Source: Odoribacteraceae bacterium
GTDB lineage: Bacteria; Bacteroidota; Bacteroidia; Bacteroidales; Marinifilaceae
DNA length: 8,684 bases
NCBI GenBank assembly: GCA_031279175.1
Contig: JAITJA010000190.1
Location: 1 to 8,684 of the forward strand
Direction: 5' to 3'
The notes beneath the pieces were generated by a model. The model did not search any database. It saw only the letters and a list, made by a program, of their open reading frames with translations, and was not told the origin of the DNA. Both the position numbers and the translations under genes were made by a program. Position 1 is the first letter of the stretch; each line of letters starts with the position of its first letter. Below, in pieces: positions 1 through 6,584 of the stretch.

Positions 1-2
1 AT

Positions 3-62
3 AAAGATGTCGCCGTGAACGGGACGTTTGGTGAAGCGGGACAGTCTCGAGTTTTTCAGTAA
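3..62 (+). CDS. 3' end of an unidentified upstream gene (partial)
   Basis: This frame is open from the left edge to a TAA at 60-62 and encodes KDVAVNGTFGEAGQSRVFQ. The other two forward frames hit stops at 2-4 and 16-18, so only this one could be the tail of a gene entering the window. It ends 16 bp before the adaptor start. The fragment is too short to assign a family, and I infer it is coding only from position and direction. It could also be non-coding leader DNA of the efflux operon. Confidence 0.35.
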   Translation, partial: KDVAVNGTFGEAGQSRVFQ

Positions 63-78
63 CTAATACAACAAAATA

Positions 79-1146
79 ATGAACAAGATCGTGAAGCGAG
101 TTTTGCAAGTGGGGACGCCGCTTGTCGTCGTGGGAGTATTGTTAATCCCTCGCCTGGGATTATTTTCAACCTCATCGTCTGCCTCATCGATGCCTGGCGC
201 GCGTGGTGGTGGTGGCGCGTTACCGGTGACGGGTATCGTGGCGCGACTGTCGAAGGCGGTGGATCGTTACCCGGTGAACGGGGAATTATACCCGAACCAG
301 GTAGTCGAGCTGGTATCCGAAACGGTCGGGCGGGTGGTACGCGTCAACTTCAATGACGGGGACCGGGTGAAGCGTGGCGACCTGCTGTTAAAGGTTGATG
401 ACGCCGACTTGCAAGCACAGCTGACGCGCTCGATGTACCAGAAGCGGTTGCTGGAGGTGAAGCTGGAGCGGCAACAGGAGTTGCTGAACAGGGAATCGGT
501 GAGCCTCGAGTCGTACCAGGAGCTGGAGACAGAGTACAAGATCTTGCTCGCGGACATCGAGCTGTTGCAGGTAAAGATCGACCGGACGGAGATCCGCGCG
601 CCCTTCGACGGGCAGATCGGGTTTCGTCACGTGAGCGAGGGAAGTCACGTGCAGCAGAGCACGCCGGTGGCCACGCTGACGGATAACTCGGTACTGCGCG
701 TCGAGTTCTATCTCCCGGAGCAGTACTGGAACGCGCTCTCGCCCGGCAAGCAGGTGACTTTCCACGCGCGCGGTATCGAGGAGGACATCGTGGCAGAGGT
801 CTTCTCGATCGACCCGCAGGCGGACGCCGCGACGCGAAAGGTGCTCGTGCGCGGACGGTACGAGAATCGCGCGGGATTACTCGCGGGCCTCTTCCTGGAG
901 GGCGAGATCGCGTTCTCGGACGAGGAATTCATCCGCGTGCCGACGGAGGCCGTGGTTCCCGAGATGGCGGGCAAGCGCGTGTGGGTAGTAAAGGACGGGC
1001 GAGTCGCCAGCGTTCCGATCGAGATAGAGAGCCGCGATAATCGCGACGTGGAGGTTATCTCCGGCATACAAGTTGGCGACACCGTGTTGACCAGCGGCTT
1101 GATGCAATTGCGCGAGGGCGCGATGGTAAACGTACGGGTGTTATAA
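79..1146 (+). CDS. RND efflux periplasmic adaptor subunit (MFP/HlyD family)
   Basis: This is the membrane fusion protein that bridges the RND pump and the outer-membrane channel in the periplasm; 355 aa is normal for the family. Residues 10-29 form a hydrophobic N-terminal anchor, followed by a Ser/Gly-rich linker (30-47). There is no lipobox cysteine, so it is held by a membrane helix rather than a lipid as in AcrA. The two lipoyl half-motifs are at about 76-110 (GRVVRVNFNDGDRVKRGD) and 169-203 (TEIRAPFDGQIG, then EGSHVQ). They flank a coiled-coil hairpin at about 109-168 rich in Leu, Glu, Gln and Arg. A beta-barrel (about 204-285) and a membrane-proximal domain (286-355, with VPTEAVV) complete the usual order. 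The ATG at 79 follows an A-rich leader (acaaaata) with no Shine-Dalgarno, typical of Bacteroidota. It is first in the adaptor-pump-channel operon, and the pump starts 9 bp after its stop. Substrate cannot be read from sequence. Confidence 0.95.
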   Translation: MNKIVKRVLQVGTPLVVVGVLLIPRLGLFSTSSSASSMPGARGGGGALPVTGIVARLSKAVDRYPVNGELYPNQVVELVSETVGRVVRVNFNDGDRVKRGDLLLKVDDADLQAQLTRSMYQKRLLEVKLERQQELLNRESVSLESYQELETEYKILLADIELLQVKIDRTEIRAPFDGQIGFRHVSEGSHVQQSTPVATLTDNSVLRVEFYLPEQYWNALSPGKQVTFHARGIEEDIVAEVFSIDPQADAATRKVLVRGRYENRAGLLAGLFLEGEIAFSDEEFIRVPTEAVVPEMAGKRVWVVKDGRVASVPIEIESRDNRDVEVISGIQVGDTVLTSGLMQLREGAMVNVRVL

Positions 1147-1155
1147 CTATTTCCC

Positions 1156-4100
1156 ATGAGTATTTCTTCTACAAGTATCAAACGTCCTGTACTGGCGACG
1201 GTACTCAACCTCGTGCTGGTCATCCTCGGCGTGATCGGCTTCAGCTATCTTGGCGTTCGGGATTACCCGAGCGTCGACCCGCCGATCATCACCGTGTCGG
1301 CGAGTTACGTCGGGGCGAACGCCGACGTGATCGAGACACAAGTCACCGAGCCACTGGAAGCCGCGTTAAACGGCATCCCCGGGATACGATCGTTGAGCAG
1401 CTCCAGCCGCGACGGGTCGAGCAGGATCACCGTGGAATTTCACCTGGACGTGGATCTCGAGACGGCAGCGAATGACGTGCGGGACAAGGTCTCGGGCGTG
1501 CAGCGCCGGTTGCCACGGGACATGGACCCGCCGACGGTCTCGAAGGCGGACGCGGACGCGCAACCGATATTCGGGGTCTCGTTGCGGAGCGACTCGCGCG
1601 ACCTGATCGAGTTGAGTCGTTACGCGGAGAACTATTACAAGGAGCGCCTGCAGACGATCTCCGGCGTGAGCAACGTGGACATCTGGGGAGAGAAACGTTA
1701 CTCGGTGCGCCTGAGAATGGACCCGGCCCGGCTGGCCGCGCACGGGCTAACGCCGATGGACGTGCAGTCGGCCGTGAGCCGGGAGAACATCGAGTTGCCG
1801 TCGGGACGCATCGAGGGTGACAATACCGAGTTGACGATCCGGACGCTCGGGCGATTGATGTCGATAGAAGACTTTAATAACATGGTCGTGTCGCGGAAGG
1901 GCAACAGGGTGACGCGCTTCCGGGACGTTGGCGTGGCGGAGGTGGACGCGGAGAACACGCGGAGCATCTCGAAGCGCAACGGCATCCCGATGGTGAATTG
2001 CGTCTTGATCCCGCAGCCGGGAGCGAATTACATCAACATCGTGGACAAGGCGTACGCCGTGATGGAAGACCTGGAGAAGGATCTCCCGGAGGACATCGAG
2101 GCGAGCATCTCGTTTGATAACACGACCTTCATCCGGGACTCGATCACGGAGGTGCAGCACACGATCTTCGAGGCCTTCATCATGGTCGTGCTAATCATCT
2201 TTGCTTTCCTGCGGAGCTGGCGGACGACATTGATACCGGTATTAACGATCCCGGTATCGCTGGTTGCCTCCTTCTTCGTGATGTACGCGGCTGGTTTCTC
2301 GGTCAACATCCTAACGTTGCTGGCGCTCGTGCTGGCCATTGGCCTGGTCGTTGACGACGCGATCGTGATGATGGAGAACATCTACACGAAAGTCGAGGAA
2401 GGAATGTCGCCGTTACAGGCCGGGTTCAAGGGGGCTAACGAGATCTTCTTCGCGATCGTGGCCACGACCATCGTGCTCGTCGCCGTGTTCATCCCGATTG
2501 TCTTCCTGGAGGGGACGACGGGGCGACTATTCCGGGAGTTCAGCCTCGTGATCGCGGGAGCGGTAGCGGTATCGGCGTTCGTCGCCCTGACCTTCACCCC
2601 GATGATCTCGACGAAATTAGTGAGCCGCTCGAGCAGCCAGGGCTGGTTATACCGGAAGACGGAGCCTTTCTTCGCGGGGATGAACGACTTCTACCGGCGG
2701 TGGCTGGATCGTTTCCTGCGTCGTCGCTACTGGGGCGTGATCATCATCGCCGTGACGGGCGCGTTGATCGGCTACCTGTGGCAGGCGTTGCCCGCCGAGA
2801 TGGCGCCGCTGGAAGATCGCTCCAACGTGCGCGTCAACTCAACCGCGCCGGAGGGAACGACCTTCGAGTACATCGACAAGTACGCCGACGAGCTGACGGC
2901 ATTCCTCGAGAAGAACGTCCCGGAGCACGCGCAGATCGTCAGCTTCGTCGGGGGAGGGAGCACGAATCGCTCGAACCTGAACGTGTGGTTGCGAAAACCG
3001 GACGAACGCGAGCGGACGCAGCAGGAAATCGCCGACGAGCTGGCCGTGCACGTGAGGCAATTCACGGGCGCGCGGACCATCGTCTCGCAGCAACAGACCT
3101 TCGGCGGCGGGCGAGGCGGCTTGCCGATCTCCTACGTGATCCAGGCCAAGAACCTCGACGCGCTCAAGGAGGTGCTCCCCCGTTTCATGGAAGAGGTAGG
3201 ACAAAGCCCGCTCTTCTCCGCGTCGGACGTCGACCTGAAATTCACGAAGCCGGAATTAACGATCAAGATCGACCGCCACAAGGCCGCCGTCATGGGGGTC
3301 TCCGTGCAGGACATCGCCCAAACCCTCCAGCTCACGATGAGCGAGCAGCGGGTAGGATACTACATCATGAACGGGAAACAGTACCAGATCCTGAGCCAGC
3401 TCGACCGCGCCAACAGGAACAAGCCGGACGACCTGAAGCGTATCTACGTCCGCAACAACGAGGGGCAGCTGATACACCTCGACAACCTCATCTCGATGGA
3501 GGAAAGCTCGATGCCGCCGCAACTCTTCCGTTACGACCGTTTCGTCTCGGCCACCGTCTCGGCGGGCCTGTCGCGACGGGTAACAATCTCGCAAGGCCTA
3601 CAGGAAATGGACAAGATCGCGGGGCGAGTCCTCAACGATGACTTCAAAACGACCCTCTCCGGCAGTTCAAAAGACTTCGTCGAGAGCTCCTCGAGCCTGA
3701 TGTTCGCCTTCATGCTCGCCCTGGTCTTCATATACCTTGTCCTCGCCGCGCAGTTCGAGAGCTTCCGCGACCCCCTCATCATCATGTTCACCGTGCCATT
3801 GGCCCTGGGCGGCGCGCTGATCGCCTTGTGGTATTTCCAGCAGACCATGAACATCTTTAGCCAGATCGGCATCATCATGCTCATCGGCCTTGTCTCCAAG
3901 AACGGGATACTCATCGTGGAGTTCGCGAACCAGCGCAAGCGCGCCGGACTCTCCATGCAGCAGGCTGTCCGCGAGGCATCCGTGGCGCGTCTCCGTCCCA
4001 TCCTCATGACGAGTTTCGCCACCATCCTGGGCATACTCCCGATGGCCACCGCCTCGGGCGCCGGGGCAGAAAGCCGCGTCGCAATGGGTATTGCCGTCGT

Positions 4101-4203
4101 CGGAGGGATGATCTTCTCCACGCTACTGACGCTGTTCGTCATACCAGCAATGTACACCTACCTGTCGACGAAGGAAATCAAGACGATCGAGGAAGAAATA
4201 TAA
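1156..4203 (+). CDS. RND (HAE1/AcrB-type) efflux transporter permease
   Basis: This is the inner-membrane proton-drug antiporter of the tripartite pump; 1015 aa is slightly shorter than the usual 1030-1050. TM1 is at about 12-32, and periplasmic loop 1 begins with RDYPSVDPP. A second TM block lies at about 334-484: TM2 334-352, TM3 358-378, TM4 384-404, TM5 432-451 and TM6 462-484. TM7 is at 525-543, loop 2 covers about 545-845, and TM8-TM12 occupy 847-1000. The proton-relay residues are present: the Asp pair D400-D401 in TM4 (GLVVDDAIVMMEN), K915 in TM10 (GLVSKNGILIVEFA) and R947 before TM11 (RPILMTSF). These match AcrB D407, D408, K940 and R971. The internal duplication of the family is therefore intact. 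It is organic-compound (HAE1) rather than heavy-metal type, judged by the DD pair in TM4. It starts 9 bp after the adaptor stop and ends 6 bp before the channel gene. Third-position base use shifts from G-rich to C-rich near 3100 (see findings). Confidence 0.97.
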   Translation: MSISSTSIKRPVLATVLNLVLVILGVIGFSYLGVRDYPSVDPPIITVSASYVGANADVIETQVTEPLEAALNGIPGIRSLSSSSRDGSSRITVEFHLDVDLETAANDVRDKVSGVQRRLPRDMDPPTVSKADADAQPIFGVSLRSDSRDLIELSRYAENYYKERLQTISGVSNVDIWGEKRYSVRLRMDPARLAAHGLTPMDVQSAVSRENIELPSGRIEGDNTELTIRTLGRLMSIEDFNNMVVSRKGNRVTRFRDVGVAEVDAENTRSISKRNGIPMVNCVLIPQPGANYINIVDKAYAVMEDLEKDLPEDIEASISFDNTTFIRDSITEVQHTIFEAFIMVVLIIFAFLRSWRTTLIPVLTIPVSLVASFFVMYAAGFSVNILTLLALVLAIGLVVDDAIVMMENIYTKVEEGMSPLQAGFKGANEIFFAIVATTIVLVAVFIPIVFLEGTTGRLFREFSLVIAGAVAVSAFVALTFTPMISTKLVSRSSSQGWLYRKTEPFFAGMNDFYRRWLDRFLRRRYWGVIIIAVTGALIGYLWQALPAEMAPLEDRSNVRVNSTAPEGTTFEYIDKYADELTAFLEKNVPEHAQIVSFVGGGSTNRSNLNVWLRKPDERERTQQEIADELAVHVRQFTGARTIVSQQQTFGGGRGGLPISYVIQAKNLDALKEVLPRFMEEVGQSPLFSASDVDLKFTKPELTIKIDRHKAAVMGVSVQDIAQTLQLTMSEQRVGYYIMNGKQYQILSQLDRANRNKPDDLKRIYVRNNEGQLIHLDNLISMEESSMPPQLFRYDRFVSATVSAGLSRRVTISQGLQEMDKIAGRVLNDDFKTTLSGSSKDFVESSSSLMFAFMLALVFIYLVLAAQFESFRDPLIIMFTVPLALGGALIALWYFQQTMNIFSQIGIIMLIGLVSKNGILIVEFANQRKRAGLSMQQAVREASVARLRPILMTSFATILGILPMATASGAGAESRVAMGIAVVGGMIFSTLLTLFVIPAMYTYLSTKEIKTIEEEI

Positions 4204-4209
4204 TCAAGC

Positions 4210-5502
4210 ATGAAAAGCATAACAACAACGATCATCGCCGCCCTCCTCTCACTCCCCGTCGCGGCGCAGGAAAGGGGATTAGCAGCCTGCATCGAGCAGG
4301 CCATCGAGTCGAATTTCACCATCAAGATCAAGCGAAACACCGCCGAGATTGCAGCTAACGACGCCCGCGTCAACCCCATGCTCCCCACCCTCGAGGCGTC
4401 GGCCAGGCAAAACCAGGCCATAAATAATACCCTGAACAGGGCCGCAGACAACGCGGAAAGTCGGCTCTCCGGCGCGCGAACGAATACCGCCACCGCCACC
4501 GTCTCCCTGAACTGGCGACTCTTCGACGGCCTCGACATGTTTATCGCCCGCGACCGCCTCGAGGAGCTCGAGAACATCGGGGAGTTATCCTTGCAACAAG
4601 GCCTGGAGGCCCTCGTCGTCGACGTTTGCTCGTTGTACTACAACGTCGTCGTCCAGCAATACCGACTGGCCGCCACCCGCTACTCCCTCGAGCTTTCACG
4701 CGAACGCTACGAGGACGCCCAGTTCCGCTATGGCATCGGGAAAATCTCCGGGCTCGAGGCCAAGCAAGCCATTGTCGACCTGCACGCCGATAGCTCCGCC
4801 TATACGCGGCAGCAGGAACAACTGAAAAACGCCTACATCAACCTCAACAAGGTCATGAACGTTAACCTGCAACTCGACGAGTACGTCAACGATACCATCG
4901 TCATGGGCCACCCCCTGGATCCCGCCGACATGGAGCGAAATACGCTCGCGAGTAACAAGCTCTTGATGATCGCCCGCGGCGAGCAACGCGTCTCCGCGCT
5001 CGACTACAAGCGCGCCCGCGCCGCCCTCTTCCCGACGCTAGACTTTACTTCCGGCTACAATTACACTCGTACCGCCACCTCGACGCTCTCCCGCGCGAAC
5101 GGCCCGTACTGGGGCTTCTCCGTCAACCTCCCCCTCTTCAACAGGCTGCAAGGACGAACGCGCGCCAGGAACGCCCGCCTCGAGGCAGATAACAAGGAGT
5201 GGACCTACCAGGAAATCGAAAAAGAACTGCTCGGGGATCTCGCCCTCCTCTACAACGCCTACGAGAGCAATCTCCTCATGGTAAACTTCGAGCAGGAAGG
5301 CGCCGCCATCGCCGGGAATAACCTCGACGAGGCCATGGCCATGTTCAAGCTCGGGGCACTCTCCGGAATCGACTTCAGGCAGTTCCAGCAAAGTTACATC
5401 AACGCCATCGACCGCAAGTTCTCTGCCATGTACCAGGCAAAAATGTCGGAACTATCACTGCTCCTCGTCAGCGGGCGGGCGAGCGATCTCCTCGACAATT
5501 AA
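4210..5502 (+). CDS. TolC-family outer-membrane efflux channel
   Basis: This is the outer-membrane factor that forms the trimeric exit duct for the pump. It has 430 aa, typical for the OEP family. Residues 1-19/20 are a Sec signal peptide (MKSITTT, hydrophobic core, then PVAAQ with a signal peptidase I-like A-x-A site). There is no lipobox Cys at the cleavage site. The mature protein shows the internal duplication of TolC proteins. Each half has a beta-strand pair (about 93-106 with VSLNWRLFDG; 277-312 with FSVNLPLFN) followed by long alpha-helices. The paired motifs RYEDAQFRYGIGKISGLE (166-183) and NLDEAMAMFKLGALSGIDF (371-389) sit at equivalent places in the two halves. The ATG lies 6 bp after the pump's stop, so translation is probably coupled. 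The coding strand is clearly C-rich, unlike the adaptor gene in the same operon. Which substrate is exported is unknown. Confidence 0.95.
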   Translation: MKSITTTIIAALLSLPVAAQERGLAACIEQAIESNFTIKIKRNTAEIAANDARVNPMLPTLEASARQNQAINNTLNRAADNAESRLSGARTNTATATVSLNWRLFDGLDMFIARDRLEELENIGELSLQQGLEALVVDVCSLYYNVVVQQYRLAATRYSLELSRERYEDAQFRYGIGKISGLEAKQAIVDLHADSSAYTRQQEQLKNAYINLNKVMNVNLQLDEYVNDTIVMGHPLDPADMERNTLASNKLLMIARGEQRVSALDYKRARAALFPTLDFTSGYNYTRTATSTLSRANGPYWGFSVNLPLFNRLQGRTRARNARLEADNKEWTYQEIEKELLGDLALLYNAYESNLLMVNFEQEGAAIAGNNLDEAMAMFKLGALSGIDFRQFQQSYINAIDRKFSAMYQAKMSELSLLLVSGRASDLLDN

Positions 5503-5514
5503 ACAAAATTACCC

Positions 5515-6081
5515 GTGAAACAGAACTGGAAACCGGGGAACATGATTTACCCCCTGCCTGCCGTACTCGTCAGCTGCGGCGCCGCGCCGGACGAGTATAC
5601 CCTCCTGACTATCGCCTGGGTGGGAACGCTTTGTTCCGACCCGCCGATGTGTTACATCTCCGTCCGCCCGGAACGACATTCTTACCCGATCCTCGAGAGA
5701 ACCCGGGAATTTGTCATCAATCTCACTACCGTCTCCATGGCCCGCGCCGCCGACTGGTGCGGCGTGCGATCGGGCAGGGATTACAACAAGTTCAAGGAAA
5801 TGAATCTCACGCCCGGGAAGGCTACCGTGGTCAACGCGCCGATCGTCGAGGAATCGCCACTTTGCATCGAGTGCCGCGCGAGAGAGATCATCCCTTTCGG
5901 TTCTCATCATGCCTTCATCTCGGACGTTGTCAACGTGCAGGCTGACGACGCTTATCTTGATCCCGTCACCGGCAAATTTGATCTTGCCGCCGCCTTCCCT
6001 CTCGTCTACTCTCACGGTGAATATTTCTCGCCTGGCGACCGCCTCGGCAAATTCGGCTGGTCGGTAGAGAAGAAAAAGTAA
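5515..6081 (+). CDS. Flavin reductase family (FMN-binding split-barrel) protein
   Basis: The 188-aa product is a single Flavin_Reduct-like domain, the DIM6/NTAB type that binds FMN in a split beta-barrel and usually reduces free flavin or accepts electrons from NAD(P)H. Visible signatures are WKPGNMIYPLPAVLVSCG (5-22), LTIAWVGTLCSDPPMCYISV (31-50), RPERHSY (51-57), and FVINLT (66-71). The GTG at 5515 is preferred over the ATG at 5542 because homologues, as I recall them, keep the W-x-PG-x-M-x-YP segment, and using the ATG would remove most of it. It begins 12 bp after the channel gene with no terminator visible between them, so it may ride on the efflux transcript. No functional link to efflux is established. 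The gene is cytoplasmic, with no signal peptide. Several Cys residues (21, 39, 46, 82, 119, 122) are present, but I see no classic metal-binding motif. Exact substrate is unknown. Confidence 0.88.
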   Translation: MKQNWKPGNMIYPLPAVLVSCGAAPDEYTLLTIAWVGTLCSDPPMCYISVRPERHSYPILERTREFVINLTTVSMARAADWCGVRSGRDYNKFKEMNLTPGKATVVNAPIVEESPLCIECRAREIIPFGSHHAFISDVVNVQADDAYLDPVTGKFDLAAAFPLVYSHGEYFSPGDRLGKFGWSVEKKK

Positions 6082-6133
6082 CTCCTCCCTGCCATTTCGC
6101 CTCCCCGGCGTTACATTATCGTCACCAAACAGG

Positions 6134-6364
6134 GCATTGTCGACGGACGACAAAGCATTGTCGACGGACGACAGAGCATTGTCGACGGACGACAAAGCAT
6201 TGTCGACAGACGACAAAGCATTGTCGACGGACGACAGAGCATTGTCGACAGACGACAGAGCATTGTCGACAGACGACAGAGCATTGTCGACAGACGACAG
6301 AGCATTGTCGACGGACGACAGAGCATTGTCGACAGACGACAATGCATTGTCGACAGACGACAAT
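6134..6364 (+). repeat. Tandem array of eleven 21-bp hairpin-forming units
   Basis: Eleven units run without gaps, starting at 6134, 6155, 6176, 6197, 6218, 6239, 6260, 6281, 6302, 6323 and 6344. Each reads GCATTGTCGAC, then R, then GACGACA, then two variable bases. Only unit position 12 (G or A) and the last two bases (AA, GA or AT) vary. Each unit contains the palindrome GTCGAC and an inverted repeat, TTGTCG/CGACAA around ACGGA, or TGTCG/CGACA around ACRGA. Units 10 and 11 are perfect 9-bp stems (GCATTGTCG/CGACAATGC) around ACAGA, at 6323-6345 and 6344-6366. The 21 bases to the left (6113-6133) look like a decayed unit (11/21 identical, weak). The array lies between two co-directional genes. 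Its role is unknown; it is not a CRISPR, because there are no spacers. Confidence 0.95.
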
Positions 6365-6382
6365 GCTTCGTCGTCCGTCGAC
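6362..6382 (-). repeat. Inverted unit capping the right end of the array
   Basis: Bases 6362-6382 are the reverse complement of 6139-6159 in the first unit with a single difference (20/21). The array therefore ends in an opposite-orientation copy. Its first five bases overlap the tail of unit 11 and its palindrome. It can also pair with unit 11 itself: 6349-6361 and 6370-6382 form a 13-bp stem with one mismatch and an 8-nt loop. The inverted copy carries the G-type loop, like the first three units. Confidence 0.85.
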
Positions 6383-6392
6383 TTTACATGAT

Positions 6393-6435
6393 CCCCGGGT
6401 AAATATTGCTTGTCATCGGGTAATATTACCTGGGG
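6393..6435 (+). other. Long imperfect hairpin downstream of the array
   Basis: Arms 6393-6407 and 6422-6435 pair over about 14 bp with one G-T wobble and one bulged A, closing a 14-nt loop. A competing perfect 12-bp palindrome, GGTAATATTACC, lies at 6419-6430. The left arm and the palindrome share the word CGGGTAA(A)TATT, repeated at 6396-6407 and 6417-6427. No U-tract follows, so it is not a standard intrinsic terminator. It may be an operator or a structured leader or 3' end; this is inference. Confidence 0.55.
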
Positions 6436-6436
6436 T

Positions 6437-6456
6437 TTCCCGCCGGTTCGCGGGAA
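6437..6456 (+). other. Short perfect GC-rich hairpin
   Basis: TTCCCGC (6437-6443) and GCGGGAA (6450-6456) form a 7-bp perfect stem with a 6-nt loop, immediately after the larger hairpin. No run of T follows, so termination by the intrinsic route is not supported. It could still mark the 3' end of the upstream transcript or block processive RNases. Confidence 0.5.
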
Positions 6457-6461
6457 GGAAA

Positions 6462-6476
6462 CACTCGTTTAGAGAC
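6462..6476 (+). repeat. Direct repeat copy 1 (CACTCGTTTAGAGAC)
   Basis: This 15-base word recurs with one extra T at 6569-6584, 107 bp downstream. The copy lies just after the hairpin pair in the leader of the aminopeptidase gene. Purpose unknown; a paired regulator site is one possibility. Confidence 0.5.
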
Positions 6477-6497
6477 CGTCGCCGGTTATCCTCGCGT

Positions 6498-6513
6498 CGC
6501 GCGGTATCGCGCG
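6498..6513 (+). other. CGCGCG hairpin
   Basis: CGCGCG (6498-6503), loop GTAT, CGCGCG (6508-6513) gives a perfect 6-bp stem. A run of seven T (6536-6542) follows, but 22 bp later, which is too far for a normal intrinsic terminator. Confidence 0.4.
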
Positions 6514-6543
6514 TCCCCGTAAAAGTCCCCGCTTGTTTTTTTA

Positions 6544-6567
6544 TTTTCATGAAAAGCCGTACCTTGT
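6544..6567 (+). promoter_or_regulatory. Possible promoter region of the aminopeptidase gene
   Basis: A perfect palindrome TTTTCATGAAAA lies at 6544-6555, followed by TACCTTGT (6560-6567), which partly fits the Bacteroidota -7 consensus TAnnTTTG. A TTG at 6533-6535 could serve as a -33 element, but the spacing (24 bp) is longer than usual. The region is markedly A/T-rich compared with the flanking DNA and lies 40-60 bp before the start codon. Tentative. Confidence 0.25.
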
Positions 6568-6568
6568 C

Positions 6569-6584
6569 CACTCGTTTTAGAGAC
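6569..6584 (+). repeat. Direct repeat copy 2 (CACTCGTTTTAGAGAC)
   Basis: Same word as at 6462-6476 with one inserted T. It sits just downstream of the possible -7 element and 22 bp before the aminopeptidase start codon, where a bound protein could affect initiation. This role is inferred from position only. Confidence 0.5.

Noticed and set aside
79..170. Lipoprotein signal on the adaptor
   Set aside because: No cysteine follows the hydrophobic N-terminus, so a lipobox is absent; a membrane anchor is the better reading.
2700..3641. 313-codon forward open frame overlapping the RND gene
   Set aside because: It is an Arg/Gly/Ala-rich shadow in another frame of the RND gene, which has full family motifs over the same stretch.
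3531..4157. 208-codon minus-strand open frame
   Set aside because: It lies wholly antisense to the pump's conserved TM8-TM12 region; composition-driven shadow.
6098..6110. Intrinsic terminator after the flavin reductase gene
   Set aside because: CGCC/GGCG gives only a 4-bp stem with no T run behind it; too weak to call.
5509..6363. 284-codon minus-strand open frame starting with SSVDNAL repeats
   Set aside because: It needs a TTG start inside the repeat array, then runs antisense through the whole flavin reductase gene. The sense frame has clear family motifs, and the openness comes from the stop-free repeat and GC-rich antisense DNA.
6134..6364. CRISPR array
   Set aside because: The 21-bp units abut directly with no unique spacers, and no cas genes are nearby. 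The word GTTTTAGAGAC at 6574-6584 resembles some CRISPR repeats only by chance.
6137..6391. 84-codon forward open frame made of ALSTDDK/R repeats
   Set aside because: It has no ATG or GTG start, only an ATT, and no recognisable leader. It is fully explained by a stop-free 21-bp unit.
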